This document shows positions 1 to 10,204 of a DNA stretch of 64,000 bases, piece after piece. Position 1 is the stretch's first letter, and the number at the start of each line of letters is the position of its first letter. Both the position numbers and the translations under genes were made by a program. The notes beneath the pieces are model-generated. The model was given only the letters and a program-made list of their open reading frames with translations, was not told the DNA's origin and made no database searches. Source of the DNA: Aestuariivirga litoralis (GTDB taxonomy: Bacteria; Pseudomonadota; Alphaproteobacteria; Rhizobiales; Aestuariivirgaceae); assembly GCF_003234965.1 (NCBI RefSeq), contig NZ_QKVK01000004.1:62001-126000 (forward strand). Direction: 5' to 3'.

Positions 1-215
1 TGGTGAAGGAGGTGCTCGACACCATGGTGGCGCTGGCGGCGGAGGGCATGACCATGCTGGTGGTCACCCACGAGATGGGCTTTGCCCGCCAGGTGGCGGA
101 CCGGGTGATCTTCATGGACCAGGGCCAGATTGTCGAAATCAATGCGCCGGACGAGTTTTTCGGCCATCCCCGCAACGAGCGCACGCGGCTGTTCCTTGCC
201 CAGATCCTGCGCTAG
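1..215 (+). CDS. amino acid ABC transporter ATP-binding protein (C-terminal part)
   Basis: Only the last 70 or so codons are inside the window; the gene starts upstream. The protein would energise uptake of polar amino acids at the inner membrane. The visible part has the H-loop segment VVTHEMGFARQVADRV followed by FMDQGQIVE and a C-terminal RTRLFLAQIL, which is typical of GlnQ/AapP/HisP-type ATPases. The next gene, 27 bases downstream, encodes an AapJ-like binding protein, so AapP is the best guess, although in the classical aap operon the binding protein comes first rather than last. Walker A and the signature motif are off the edge and cannot be checked. Confidence 0.9.
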   Translation, partial: VKEVLDTMVALAAEGMTMLVVTHEMGFARQVADRVIFMDQGQIVEINAPDEFFGHPRNERTRLFLAQILR

Positions 216-242
216 TTTCGGGCCCACAACGGAGGAATCGGA

Positions 243-1250
243 ATGAAAGCTCTTCTTGCCGCAGCGGTGCTGTGCCTGGGCCTGGCGACGGCGGCACAGG
301 CCGCGACGCTGGATGATGTGAAGGCGCGCGGCACGCTGACCTGCGGCGTCAACCCCAACCTCCAGGGCTTCGGCGCCAAGGCGGCGGATGGCAGCTATGC
401 CGGCTTCGACGTGGACTTCTGCCGCGCCGTGGCCACCGCCACCCTGGGAGACCCCGCCAAGGTGACCTATGTTCCGCTCGACGCCAAGTCGCGTTTCGAG
501 GCGCTGAAGGCCGGCAAGGTGGATGTGCTGGCCCGCAACTCCACTTGGACCATGGACCGCGAGACGGCCATGCCGCTGCGCTTCACCGGCATTTCCTATC
601 ATGACGGGCAGGGCTTCATCGTGAAGAAGCTGCTGGGCGTCACCTCCGCCCTGCAGCTTTCGGGTGCTGCGATCTGCTTCCAGACCGGCACCACCACGGA
701 GAGCAACGTCGAGGACTTCTTCCGCGAAAAGGAGATGACCTTCGTGCCGGTGCGCCTCGACAACCTCGATGACCTCATCAAGGCCTTCGACGAGGGCAAG
801 TGCGACACCTTCACCACCGACATGTCGTCGCTCTATGCGGTGCGGCTGCGGCTGAAGGAGCCTGATGCCGCCATGGTGCTGCAGGACGTGATCTCGAAGG
901 AGCCGCTGGGGCCCGTCATCCGCCAGGGCGACGAGCAGTGGTTCAACATCGTGCGCTGGACACTGTTCGCGCTGGTCAATGCGGAGGAACTGGGCGTCAC
1001 CAGCGCCAATGTCGACGACATGAAAGCCAAGTCGAAGAACGCCGCGGTGCAGCGCCTTCTCGGCGTCACCGGCAGCGACGGCCCGAGCACCGGGCTCGAC
1101 GCCGACTGGGCCGCCCGCACCATCAAGGCGGTGGGCAATTACGGCGAGATCTTCGACCGCAACCTGGGCCCCGGCACGCCGCTGGCCATCAACCGCGGCA
1201 TCAACGCCCTGTGGAACGCAGGCGGCCTGCTCTATGCGCCGCCGATGTGA
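243..1250 (+). CDS. general L-amino acid ABC transporter substrate-binding protein, AapJ-like
   Basis: This 335-residue periplasmic protein should capture amino acids for the ABC transporter whose ATPase ends just upstream. An N-terminal signal peptide with AQA cleavage at about residue 20 is followed by the family 3 binding-protein opening LDDVKARGTLTCGVNPNLQGF. Further on, GYAGFDVDFCRAVA-like and LRLKEP segments and the C-terminal NRGINALWNAGGLLYAPPM region are characteristic of AapJ/BztA, which are longer (about 340 residues) than GlnH-type proteins. The start is set by the GGAGGAATCGGA ribosome site at 230-241. The substrate is inferred from family only. Confidence 0.93.
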   Translation: MKALLAAAVLCLGLATAAQAATLDDVKARGTLTCGVNPNLQGFGAKAADGSYAGFDVDFCRAVATATLGDPAKVTYVPLDAKSRFEALKAGKVDVLARNSTWTMDRETAMPLRFTGISYHDGQGFIVKKLLGVTSALQLSGAAICFQTGTTTESNVEDFFREKEMTFVPVRLDNLDDLIKAFDEGKCDTFTTDMSSLYAVRLRLKEPDAAMVLQDVISKEPLGPVIRQGDEQWFNIVRWTLFALVNAEELGVTSANVDDMKAKSKNAAVQRLLGVTGSDGPSTGLDADWAARTIKAVGNYGEIFDRNLGPGTPLAINRGINALWNAGGLLYAPPM

Positions 1251-1303
1251 GAGCGGACGCTGAAGGATGGTGCACGGTATGCGGACGAGACGGAGCCTGA
1301 ACG

Positions 1304-2107
1304 ATGCAGCGTGATCGCAATCGCATTGCTGTTCTCGCCCTGGCAGCGGTTGTCGCCTGCTTCGCGGGCGCCGCCGCGCTGGCGGGAGGCCTGTCGGACA
1401 GGAAGCCGCATGACGGCGTTGCCGCAGCCCATGGCATGCCTGTGCAGGGGATCGACGTGTCCTACTTCCAGGGGGACATCAACTGGAAGAAGGTCGACGC
1501 CGCGGGCATTCGGTTCGCCTATATCAAGGCAACGGAAGGGGCCGACCGCCTCGACCCGAAATTTCACGACAACTGGCGCGGTGCGCGCAAGGCGGGCATC
1601 GTGCGGGGCGCCTACCATGTGATGTACTGGTGCAGCCCGGCGCGCGACCAGGCGGCGTGGTTCGCGGCACAGGTGCCGGCCGACCGGGGCACGCTGCCGC
1701 CAGTGCTGGACGTGGAGTGGAACGGCCACTCCAAGACCTGCCCGCACCAGATTGCCCGCAAGGAGGCCCTGGCCAAGATGAAGGTGATGCTGGCGGCGAT
1801 GGAAGCGCACAGTGGCAAGCGCCCGATCATCTACACCGATCCCAAGTTCCACCGCGACGTGCTGCAGGGCGCCTTCACCGACTATCAGTTCTGGCTGCGC
1901 TCGACGGCGGCCAAGCCCGCGGCGAAATATCCCGGGCGTGACTGGTCGTTCTGGCAGTTCACCACGACCGGGCGGGTGCCCGGCGTCACCGGTCCTGTCG
2001 ACCGCAACAGCTACAACGGCACGCCGGCTCAATGGGCACGGGTGGTGAAGCGGTTGCAGACGGAGCAGGCCGCGACGGACGCGGTGCCGGAGACGGTGTC
2101 GCAATGA
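1304..2107 (+). CDS. secreted GH25 family lysozyme
   Basis: This 267-residue protein is predicted to hydrolyse the beta-1,4 bond between MurNAc and GlcNAc in peptidoglycan. It has an N-terminal hydrophobic segment (about residues 8-27) that acts as a signal peptide or anchor. The single GH25 barrel begins at GIDVSYFQGDINW with catalytic-site Asp51 and carries the paired acidic residues Asp136 and Glu138 in PVLDVEWNG. The segment YIKATEGAD is also diagnostic. The C-terminal 20 residues are low complexity. It lies downstream of the amino acid importer and converges with the M81 peptidase gene. A role in wall turnover is more likely than phage lysis because no phage genes are nearby. Confidence 0.92.
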   Translation: MQRDRNRIAVLALAAVVACFAGAAALAGGLSDRKPHDGVAAAHGMPVQGIDVSYFQGDINWKKVDAAGIRFAYIKATEGADRLDPKFHDNWRGARKAGIVRGAYHVMYWCSPARDQAAWFAAQVPADRGTLPPVLDVEWNGHSKTCPHQIARKEALAKMKVMLAAMEAHSGKRPIIYTDPKFHRDVLQGAFTDYQFWLRSTAAKPAAKYPGRDWSFWQFTTTGRVPGVTGPVDRNSYNGTPAQWARVVKRLQTEQAATDAVPETVSQ

Positions 2108-2179
2108 GCCTGGCGCGGGCCTGACTGGTCCTTGGCGCTGCAGGACGCCTGTGACGAGACCTGTCTCCACGACCGGATG

Positions 2180-3697
2180 TCAGGGCCTGGTCGGGAGCTC
2201 GGTGTTCCGCTCCAGCGGGAAGATGGGGCGGGGGACGTTGCGGTAGGTGCGGCGTTCGTAGCGGGGGGTGGAGAGGGCGCCGCTGTCGCAGACGATGACG
2301 CGGCCGGCGATGGGTTCGAAGGCGGCGCGGAAGTGCTGCATGGACTTGAGGGCGACCACGGACTTCTCCGCCGGCATGATGCCGAAGGCCTTGAACTGCT
2401 GCTGGTCCAGCATCTGCGAATTGGCGGTGACCACGAGGACATCGATGCCATCGACGCGGAGCACGGCGGTAGTGCCATAGCTGTGGTGCAGGCCGCCGAG
2501 GATGGGGCCGTCGCAGATCATGTCACCATTGCTGAGGTGGATGATTTCGCCCGTCACCGCGAGGGGGCCGCCGCCAAAGGCCGGGTCGTTCTTGCCGCCG
2601 AGCGCCAGGCTGACCGTGTCGCCCACGCGGTGGGTGTGGAGGAAGGCGGCCGCTTCAGGATCGATCATCGGGCCGAAGGCGGCGTTGCGGAGGCCTGCGT
2701 CCAGCATGGCCCGGAGCAGGTTGGTGGCATCGCCATAGGCGCCGGAGCCCGGATTGTCGGCATAGTCCGCGATGATGAGCGGACCGCGTGAGGCGTCGAA
2801 ACTGCTGGCGATGGCGGCCGCCTCCTCGACGCCGAGGTAGGTGTTGACGCTGGTGAAGCGGGCAGCCCAGATGCCGTCCGCGATGTCTTCCGCGATGGCG
2901 CGGGCGCGCGACTCCGCAGCGGGCTGCAGCGTGTCGTAGGTGACGGTCACCGTGGGACCGACATCGCGGATGTCGGCATCCGAGAAGCCGGCATTGATCG
3001 ATACGGCGAGGATGCCCGGCTCCCGTTCCGCCGCGCGGGCCTTGGCATAGAGCGGCAGCATGGGGCCTTCGTCCGAGCGGCCGCTGTTGATCTCGTCCAG
3101 CATCGGGCGGTGGGCGCGCAGGGTGCGCGGCCGGCTGCGCCCGGACATGCGGGCTTCCAGGATGCGGCCGGCCTGCAGGCCGCGTTCGCGCATGTCGATG
3201 TGGGGATAGGTCTTGTAGGAGACGATGGCATCGGCGAGGTCGCACATCAGCGGCGTGCAGTTGGCGTGAAGATCGAGGGTGACCGCGATCGGCATGTCCG
3301 GCCCGACGATGGCGCGCAGGCGGGTGAGGAGTTCTCCCTCGCCATCCTCGCAGAACTCCGTGACCATGGCGCCGTGCAGCGACAGGAGAATGCCGTCGAG
3401 GCTGTGCCTGCTTGCCGTCGCGGCGGCACAGATCTGGCCGGCGATGTCGTCGAAGGCGGCACGCGCCACGCGCGCGCCGGGGCCGGCATGGGCGGAGATC
3501 ACATGGCTCACCCGCCAGCCTGCCTCCCGCGCGGCGTCGAGGAAGCCGGCGAGTTCGGTGTTGGCGTTGCCGCGCTCGGCGATGGCGGCCTCACCCTGGA
3601 GGTAGGTCTCGCTGCGGAAATCATCGAGCACCGTGAAGCCCTTCTTGAAGGTATTGCTCTCGTGGGCGAATTCGGCGGTCAGCACATGGCGGGGCAC
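2180..3697 (-). CDS. M81 family metallopeptidase (MlrC / microcystinase C type)
   Basis: This 505-residue protein belongs to the M81 family, whose founding member MlrC degrades linear microcystin products. Most relatives are of unknown substrate. The N-terminal AEFAHESNTF, the LSLHGAMVTE segment and TLDLHANCT...YKTYPHIDMRERG contain the histidine and acidic residues expected to bind zinc. The C-terminal MlrC domain includes ADNPGSGAYGDAT. No signal peptide is seen, so it is probably cytoplasmic. It is the last gene after a complete peptide ABC transporter (22-base gap). The likely job is therefore hydrolysis of an imported peptide or amide, which is an inference from context. Confidence 0.92.
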   Translation of the reverse strand: MPRHVLTAEFAHESNTFKKGFTVLDDFRSETYLQGEAAIAERGNANTELAGFLDAAREAGWRVSHVISAHAGPGARVARAAFDDIAGQICAAATASRHSLDGILLSLHGAMVTEFCEDGEGELLTRLRAIVGPDMPIAVTLDLHANCTPLMCDLADAIVSYKTYPHIDMRERGLQAGRILEARMSGRSRPRTLRAHRPMLDEINSGRSDEGPMLPLYAKARAAEREPGILAVSINAGFSDADIRDVGPTVTVTYDTLQPAAESRARAIAEDIADGIWAARFTSVNTYLGVEEAAAIASSFDASRGPLIIADYADNPGSGAYGDATNLLRAMLDAGLRNAAFGPMIDPEAAAFLHTHRVGDTVSLALGGKNDPAFGGGPLAVTGEIIHLSNGDMICDGPILGGLHHSYGTTAVLRVDGIDVLVVTANSQMLDQQQFKAFGIMPAEKSVVALKSMQHFRAAFEPIAGRVIVCDSGALSTPRYERRTYRNVPRPIFPLERNTELPTRP

Positions 3698-3719
3698 GGC
3701 ACTCTCCTTGCTCGGTCAG

Positions 3720-4662
<943 letters not shown>

Positions 4663-4670
<8 letters not shown>

Positions 4671-5625
4671 TGGTGGGCCCCGGGAAATGGCAGGCGACCA
4701 CGCCCGAGGGTCTTGGCCGGGAGTCCGGAACGGTGGTGCGGCAGATGTCCTGCGCCTGCGGGCAGCGCGGGTGGTAGCGGCAGCCCGGCGGGTAGGCGGA
4801 GACGGCGGGCACCGTGCCGGGAATGCCGGCGAGCGTTCCCTTGCGGGTGTCGTCGCGCGGGATGCAGGCGATGAGCGCCTGGGTATAGGGGTGGGCGGGG
4901 GCGGCGAAGAGCGGGTCGATGGCAGCGGCCTCCGCCAGCCGGCCGGCATAGAGCACCGCCACCCTGTCGCAGCACTGGGCGACGACGCCCATGTCATGGG
5001 TGATGAGCAGCAGCGCCATGCCGCGCTCGCGCACCAGCTCGGCCAGGAGGTGGATGATCTGGGCCTGCACCGTCACGTCGAGCGCGGTCGTCGGTTCGTC
5101 GGCGATGATGAGGTCGGGCTCACCCGCCAGCGCCATGGCGATGACGATGCGCTGCTTCATGCCGCCCGAGAGCTGGTGCGGATAGCTGGCGCAGATCGCA
5201 GCCGCCTCGGGGATGCGCAGCTGGGTCAGCACCTCCAGGGTGCGGCGGCGCGCCTCCGCCCGGCTCTTGCCGAAATGCAGCGTGCCGATCACATCGACCT
5301 GGGCGCCGATGGTCTGCAGCGGGTCGAGCGCCGTCATCGGGTTCTGGCTGATGAAGGCGATGCGCTTGCCGCGCAGCTGCCGGTAGGCATCCTCGCCGAG
5401 CGAGGTGAGCTCGGTGCCGTCGAAGCGGATCGAGCCCGCACTCACCCGGCCGCCGCTCAGCGGCAGCAGGCCCATGATGGCCATGGCCGTGAGCGACTTG
5501 CCCGAACCCGATTCTCCCACGAGGCCGAGGATCTCGCCGCGGTCCAGCGTGAAGCCGATGCCGTCGAGCGGCGTCACCGGGCCGATCGTCACCTGCATGT
5601 CCGCCACGGTGAGCAGCGCCGTCAT
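4663..5625 (-). CDS. dipeptide/oligopeptide ABC transporter ATP-binding protein (DppD-like)
   Basis: This 320-residue ATPase partners the DppF-like subunit encoded next to it. Walker A is GESGSGKS, the signature region is LSGGMKQRIVIAMAL, Walker B is LIIADEPTTALD, and the H-loop is LLITHDMGVVAQ. A C-terminal oligo_HPY-type region with CRYHPRCPQAQDIC follows. The start overlaps the upstream permease stop by four bases (ATGA), indicating translational coupling. Confidence 0.94.
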
Positions 5626-6503
5626 GCCGCGCGCAGCCTGGTGCGGATGTCGAGCGCACGGATCAGCGCGTCGCCATAGATGTTGATGGCGACCACGGTG
5701 ATGGCCACCGCGAGGCCGGGGAAGATGATGATCCAGGGCGCCTTGAACAGCAGCGCCGTGCCCGACGACATCATGGCGCCCCAGCTCGGCGTGGGCGGCT
5801 GGGCGCCTAGGCCGAAGAAGCCGAGTGTCGCCTCGAGGATGATGGCATCGCCGGTGGCCAGCATGCCGCTCACCAGCACCGGGGCCAGCGCATTGGGCAG
5901 CAGGTGCCCCGTCAGCACCCGGGCGTGCGAGGCGCCGAGGCTGCGCGCCGCCTCGACATAGGTTTCCGACTTGATGGCCATGATCTGGGCCCGCGTCAGC
6001 CTGGTGAACTGCGCCAGGTAGGCCACCCCGATGGCCACCAGCGTGCCGGTGATGCCGGGGCCGATGATGGCAACCAGCATCAGCGCCACGAGGATTTCGG
6101 GGAACGACCAGGTGAGGTCCACCGCCACCATGATCATCTGGTCGAAGCGCTTGCCGAAATAGCCCGCCGCGGCACCCAGCACCATGCCGACGAAGACCGA
6201 GACGCCGATGGCAATGCCCGACACCGACAGCGAGGTGCGCCCGCCATAAAGCAGCCTGGTCAGCAGGTCGCGGCCGAATTCGTCGGTGCCGAGCCAGTGC
6301 GCGGCGCTGGGCGGCTGGTAGGCCTCCTTCAGCGACTGCAGGTCATAGGCATAGGGCGTCAGCAGCGGCGCGAAGACGGCGGCGAGGACGACGAGGATGA
6401 TCCAGCCGCCGGCAAGCGCACCCTTGGGCGTGCGCAGGGCGCGCAGCACCGCGACGTCGCGCCACGCCACGCCATGGTGGCGGGTGGAGGTGGCGATGCT
6501 CAT
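5622..6503 (-). CDS. dipeptide/oligopeptide ABC transporter permease (DppC-like)
   Basis: This 293-residue inner-membrane permease has an N-terminal cytoplasmic stretch followed by a first membrane helix (GGWIILVVLAAVFAPLL). The DppC landmark HWLGTDEFGRDLLTRLLYGGR comes next. The ATPase-coupling EAA loop reads YVEAARSLGASHARVLTGHLLPN. Several further hydrophobic helices complete the BPD transport domain. It overlaps both neighbours by four bases and belongs to the same operon. Confidence 0.94.
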   Translation of the reverse strand: MSIATSTRHHGVAWRDVAVLRALRTPKGALAGGWIILVVLAAVFAPLLTPYAYDLQSLKEAYQPPSAAHWLGTDEFGRDLLTRLLYGGRTSLSVSGIAIGVSVFVGMVLGAAAGYFGKRFDQMIMVAVDLTWSFPEILVALMLVAIIGPGITGTLVAIGVAYLAQFTRLTRAQIMAIKSETYVEAARSLGASHARVLTGHLLPNALAPVLVSGMLATGDAIILEATLGFFGLGAQPPTPSWGAMMSSGTALLFKAPWIIIFPGLAVAITVVAINIYGDALIRALDIRTRLRAA

Positions 6504-7426
6504 GACATGGCCGTGCGCACCCGCGGGTCGAGTGCGGCCTGGATCAGGTCTCCCAGCAGGGTGCCGAGCATCACCGCCATGGCCAGCATGAGGAGCGAGG
6601 CCTGCACGACCGGGTAGTCATGCTGGTTCAGCGCCTTGATCAGCAGCGTGCCGAGGCCGGGGCGGGCGAAGACCACCTCCACCGTCACCGCGCCGCCGAG
6701 GATCCAGCCGATGCGCAGGGCGAGGATGGTGACCACCGCGGTCAGCGCGTGGCGCAGCACGTGGCCCAGGTGGATGCGCCAGCGCGGCAGGCCCTTGGCA
6801 TGGAGCAGCATGACGAAATCGCGCTGCTGCGCCTCGATCATGGCGACGCGGGTGACGCGGGCCACCAGTGCGGTGCCCGCCAGCCCGATCGTCAGCACCG
6901 GCAGGACCAGCGATTGCCAGTTGCGTGCCCCCGACACCGGAAACCAGCCGAGATGCACAGAGAAAAGGAGGATCATCAGCAGCCCCAGCCAGAAGGTGGG
7001 CATGGTGGAGCCGAGCAGCACGCCGCCCATGATGAGCTGGTCCGCCCAGCCGTCGCGCTTCCAGGCGGCGATGACGCCGAGCAGGATGCCGAGGCTGGCC
7101 GAGAACAGCAGCGCCGCGCCGCCCAGCGCCAGCGAATAGGGCAGCGCCTGAAGGATCATGGTGGAGACCGGGCGCTGGCCGACGATGGCGGTCCCGAGGT
7201 CGCCGCGCAGCACATTGCCCAGCCAGATGAAATATTGTTCAGGCAGGCTGCGGTCGAGCCCGTAGCGCTGGGCGATGATCTCGCGCTGCGCCGGGCTCGA
7301 CCCGATCCTGATGAGGTTGTCGATCGGATCTCCCGGGATCAGGTGAAGGATCAGGAAGATCACGACCGAGACGGCGAGGAACACCGGCACGAGCATGAGC
7401 AGCCGCCTGACGGCATAGCCGATCAC
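6500..7426 (-). CDS. dipeptide/oligopeptide ABC transporter permease (DppB-like)
   Basis: This 308-residue inner-membrane permease begins with the classic DppB N-terminus (MIGYAVRRLLMLVPVFLAVSVVIF), then IPGDPID and YGLDRSLPEQYFIWLGNVLRGDLG. The EAA loop is LHAKGLPRWRIHLGHVLRHALT and the last helices include the typical VEVVFARPGLGTLLIKAL. The gene lies 33 bases after the binding protein and overlaps the second permease by four bases. Confidence 0.94.
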   Translation of the reverse strand: MIGYAVRRLLMLVPVFLAVSVVIFLILHLIPGDPIDNLIRIGSSPAQREIIAQRYGLDRSLPEQYFIWLGNVLRGDLGTAIVGQRPVSTMILQALPYSLALGGAALLFSASLGILLGVIAAWKRDGWADQLIMGGVLLGSTMPTFWLGLLMILLFSVHLGWFPVSGARNWQSLVLPVLTIGLAGTALVARVTRVAMIEAQQRDFVMLLHAKGLPRWRIHLGHVLRHALTAVVTILALRIGWILGGAVTVEVVFARPGLGTLLIKALNQHDYPVVQASLLMLAMAVMLGTLLGDLIQAALDPRVRTAMS

Positions 7427-7459
7427 CGCAACCGCTCCGCCCGTGCCCGCATGTGCCGC

Positions 7460-9040
7460 TTACTCCTTGACTTCGACGTCCATCATTGTCACCGCGCCGA
7501 TCTGGGTGCCGCGGATCTTCTCCGGCAGCACGATGCGCTCGGTGTTGTAGCCGACGTTCACCACCGGCTGGTAGATCGGCGCGAAGGGGAACTGCGAGAG
7601 CACGTATTCATGGTAGGCCTTGAAGTTGGCCTGGCGCTCCTCGCCGGTCTTCGAGCCCTTCATGGCCTTGGTACGCAGCTCCTCGGCCTTGGGGTCGTTG
7701 TACATCGAGACGTTGGGATAGCCCAGACGGTCGCCGCCGAAGAACCAGTCGATGATGTCGGCGTTGTCCCACTCATAGGAGCGCACGGCGAGCTGCTGCT
7801 TGCCCGACTTGTACTGGTCGCGGATGGCGGACGAGTCGAAGATGGTGATCTCGGCATCGATGCCCACCGCCTTCAACTGGCCCTGCACCACCTCGGCGAG
7901 GCGCTTGAAGGAGGTATCGGCCTGGGCCCAGAGCGACACCTTGAGCGGCTTGCCGTCCTTCTCGCGCACGCCATTGGCACCCATCTTCCAGCCCGCCTCG
8001 TCGAGCAGCGCATTGGCGCGGGCCGGATCGAACTTGATCTTGTACTTGGGGTCGACGTTCGACTCCGGCAGCGCGCTGATCAGGAAGGTGTCGGCCACGG
8101 CGCCCACGCCGCCATAGACGGCGGCGAGGATTTCCTCCTGGTTGATGGCCTTGGCGGCGGCCTCGCGCACCTTGATGTCGGTGAAGGGTTCGGCCGTCAC
8201 GTTCATCGGCATGTAGGCCACCTCGCGGCCCGGCATGGTGAGCACGGCGAGCTTCGGTTCCGACTTCATCTCGCCCAGGAGGTCATTGGGCACCGAGAGC
8301 AGCATGTCGACGCCGCCCGTCTTGAGTTCGAGGAAGGCGGTCGAATCCTCGGCGATCTCGCGGAAGGTGAGCTTCTCGATCTTGGCCGGACCGGCGTTCT
8401 TCGACAGCGGCGAGGCCCACTTGTAGTCCTCGTTGCGCACCAGCACGGTCTCCGAGCCGACGTTGAAGGTGTCGAGCTTGAAGGGCCCGGTGCCCACCGC
8501 CTCGGTGACGCCGAACTTGTCGCCCGCCGCCGCATAGGCCTTGGGCTCCGGCACCGACATGAAGACGCTCGAGAGATTGTAGAGCAGGTTGGGGTCCGGC
8601 TGCTTCATGACGAACTTGACGGTGTGGTCGTCGACGATCTCGACCTTGTCGATGGCCTCTGCCATGTAGGCGTTGTCGCTGCCCTTGAACAGCTCGAGCC
8701 ACACCGGGATGGTGGCTGCGTTGAAGGGCTCGCCATTGTGGAACTTCACGTCCTTGCGGAGGTGGAACACCCAGCTCATGCCATCCGGCGCCTCTTCCCA
8801 GCTTTCGGCCAGATGGGGGTGGAAGGACAGGTCGGCGTCCTGCTCGACCAGGCGGTCATAGATCATGGCGGTGGCGGTGTTGAGCATCGGCGCCTTGATG
8901 GGGTTGTAGCTCTGCGCGCCCACCTCGTTGGTGTTGAGCACGATGGTCATCTCCTGGGAGAAGGCCGAGGGGGCCGCCTGCAGCAGCGCCGCGAACGAGA
9001 TGCCGGCCGCGAAGACGGCCTTCCTGAAGCTGATCGTCAT
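7460..9040 (-). CDS. peptide ABC transporter substrate-binding protein (family 5)
   Basis: This 526-residue periplasmic protein has a signal peptide ending near residue 29 (PSAFSQ). It shows the family 5 extracellular solute-binding pattern: YNPIKAPML...MIYDRLVEQD, HLAESWEEAPDGMSWVFHLRKDVKFHNGEPF, and GTGPFKLD. The frame is open well upstream, but ATG at 9040 is preceded by AGGAGGAAACAGGAC and starts the signal peptide. It overlaps the regulator stop by four bases. The ligand cannot be read from sequence; peptides or related amides are inferred from the DppBCDF-like partners and the M81 peptidase. Confidence 0.93.
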   Translation of the reverse strand: MTISFRKAVFAAGISFAALLQAAPSAFSQEMTIVLNTNEVGAQSYNPIKAPMLNTATAMIYDRLVEQDADLSFHPHLAESWEEAPDGMSWVFHLRKDVKFHNGEPFNAATIPVWLELFKGSDNAYMAEAIDKVEIVDDHTVKFVMKQPDPNLLYNLSSVFMSVPEPKAYAAAGDKFGVTEAVGTGPFKLDTFNVGSETVLVRNEDYKWASPLSKNAGPAKIEKLTFREIAEDSTAFLELKTGGVDMLLSVPNDLLGEMKSEPKLAVLTMPGREVAYMPMNVTAEPFTDIKVREAAAKAINQEEILAAVYGGVGAVADTFLISALPESNVDPKYKIKFDPARANALLDEAGWKMGANGVREKDGKPLKVSLWAQADTSFKRLAEVVQGQLKAVGIDAEITIFDSSAIRDQYKSGKQQLAVRSYEWDNADIIDWFFGGDRLGYPNVSMYNDPKAEELRTKAMKGSKTGEERQANFKAYHEYVLSQFPFAPIYQPVVNVGYNTERIVLPEKIRGTQIGAVTMMDVEVKE

Positions 9041-10008
9041 GTCCTGTTTCCTCCTGTTGATCTGGTTCTTGTCGCTGGTGACTTGGCAGCGGCCCGCCGC
9101 CCGCCCGCCATGGCCGGGGCGAAGCCCGTATGGCCGACGAGGTCGTTGTAGAGCCCTGCCACCCGCTCCATGCGCGTTTCCACGCCGGCGCCGAGTTCCT
9201 TGAACACGCCGTTGACGGCCAGGCCGACGAGGCAGGCCATGACCGAGGTCGTGTCCCAGAAATGGTTGAGGTCGGTCTGCACGGTGAAAAGCTCCGACAC
9301 CACGCCGTGCGCCCAGTCGCAGTAAGGATCGGTGATCAGCGTCACCGCGATGCCGCGCTCGGCCGCGGCCGCCGCCAGCTGCTGCGTGGTGCGCGAATAG
9401 CGCCGCCCGTCGAACAGCACGAGGCACACGGCCTTGGGATCGGCCAGCAGGATCTCGGCGAAATGGCCGCCCGCCACATCGGCGAGCTGAACGCCAGGGC
9501 GCAGGTACTGGAGATTGTGCACCAGCTGCACCGCATGGCCGCGCTCGGTCTGGAAGCCCGCGACATAGACTGCCGGGCAGTGCGCCAGCCGCGCCACCCA
9601 GCGCTGGAATTCGGGTGTGGTGGCCGTCTCGTAGACGGCGACGACCGCCGCGATCTCGCGCTCCAGCGCCAGGGCAAGCTCACCGCTGCCGCGGCGGCTG
9701 CGCGCATGGAAATCCTTCAGTCGGTCGCCGATGAGCCAGGCGGTGTTGCCGAAGGGCGACTGCAGGCTGCCCTTCAGCTCCTTCAGGTGCCGATAGCCAA
9801 GGGCGCGGCAATAGCGCCCGACGGAGGCCTCGCTCACGCCGACCTTGCGGCCGAGCGAGGCGGCGGTTTCGAAGGGCAGGGTATGGAGGTTGGCGAGCAT
9901 GTAGCTGCCGATCGCGTTGGCGGCGCCCGAACCGTCCGCCATGCTCAGCCTGAGCCGGCGAACCAGATCGGGGCCAACGTCTCCAGCGGTTCTGGCGCGT
10001 GTGCTCAA
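9037..10008 (-). CDS. MurR/RpiR family transcriptional regulator
   Basis: This 323-residue regulator has an N-terminal HTH_6 domain (about residues 20-95; LHTLPFETAASLGRKVGVSEASVGRYCRALGY) and a C-terminal SIS domain (about 130-270; PAVYVAGFQTERGHAVQLVHNL). SIS domains usually bind phosphosugars, but in alphaproteobacteria RpiR proteins next to peptide importers are common and their effectors are mostly unknown. It is the first gene of the operon, overlaps the binding-protein start, and probably controls its own operon through boxes in the 195-base upstream gap. Confidence 0.9.
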   Translation of the reverse strand: MSTRARTAGDVGPDLVRRLRLSMADGSGAANAIGSYMLANLHTLPFETAASLGRKVGVSEASVGRYCRALGYRHLKELKGSLQSPFGNTAWLIGDRLKDFHARSRRGSGELALALEREIAAVVAVYETATTPEFQRWVARLAHCPAVYVAGFQTERGHAVQLVHNLQYLRPGVQLADVAGGHFAEILLADPKAVCLVLFDGRRYSRTTQQLAAAAAERGIAVTLITDPYCDWAHGVVSELFTVQTDLNHFWDTTSVMACLVGLAVNGVFKELGAGVETRMERVAGLYNDLVGHTGFAPAMAGGRRAAAKSPATRTRSTGGNRT

Positions 10009-10035
10009 AGGTCACTTCCCCCGCATGGAAGCGTG

Positions 10036-10075
10036 TCAGAAAAGTTTCAGACCGTCAATCGTGCAAGAAAACTTG
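10036..10075. promoter_or_regulatory. candidate RpiR operator region
   Basis: Two related A-rich boxes lie 28 bases apart upstream of the RpiR gene: TCAGAAAAGTTTCAGA at 10036-10051 and the near-palindrome CAAGAAAACTTG at 10064-10075. Both contain AGAAAA followed by an inverted partner. On the minus strand a TTGACG hexamer lies between them and could be the -35 of the operon promoter. Spacing and position suit autoregulation, but the assignment is inference. Confidence 0.35.
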
Positions 10076-10204
10076 TTCGTGGCCTGATGCAGCGGAACCG
10101 CGGGACCCGCTGGCGCCAGCGCCATGCGGCGCGCCGGCACAAGCCGTTTGCTCCACAACCGGGGAAGAGGCTAGCGTTGCATCAACGGCGATCGGAGAAA
10201 GTCG

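Noticed and set aside
6620-9151. Plus-strand open frame of 843 codons opposite the peptide transporter genes.
   Set aside because: It is antisense to DppB-like and binding-protein genes with strong family matches. Its composition (runs of His, Arg, Gly, Ala, Asp) is what high-GC antisense frames give.
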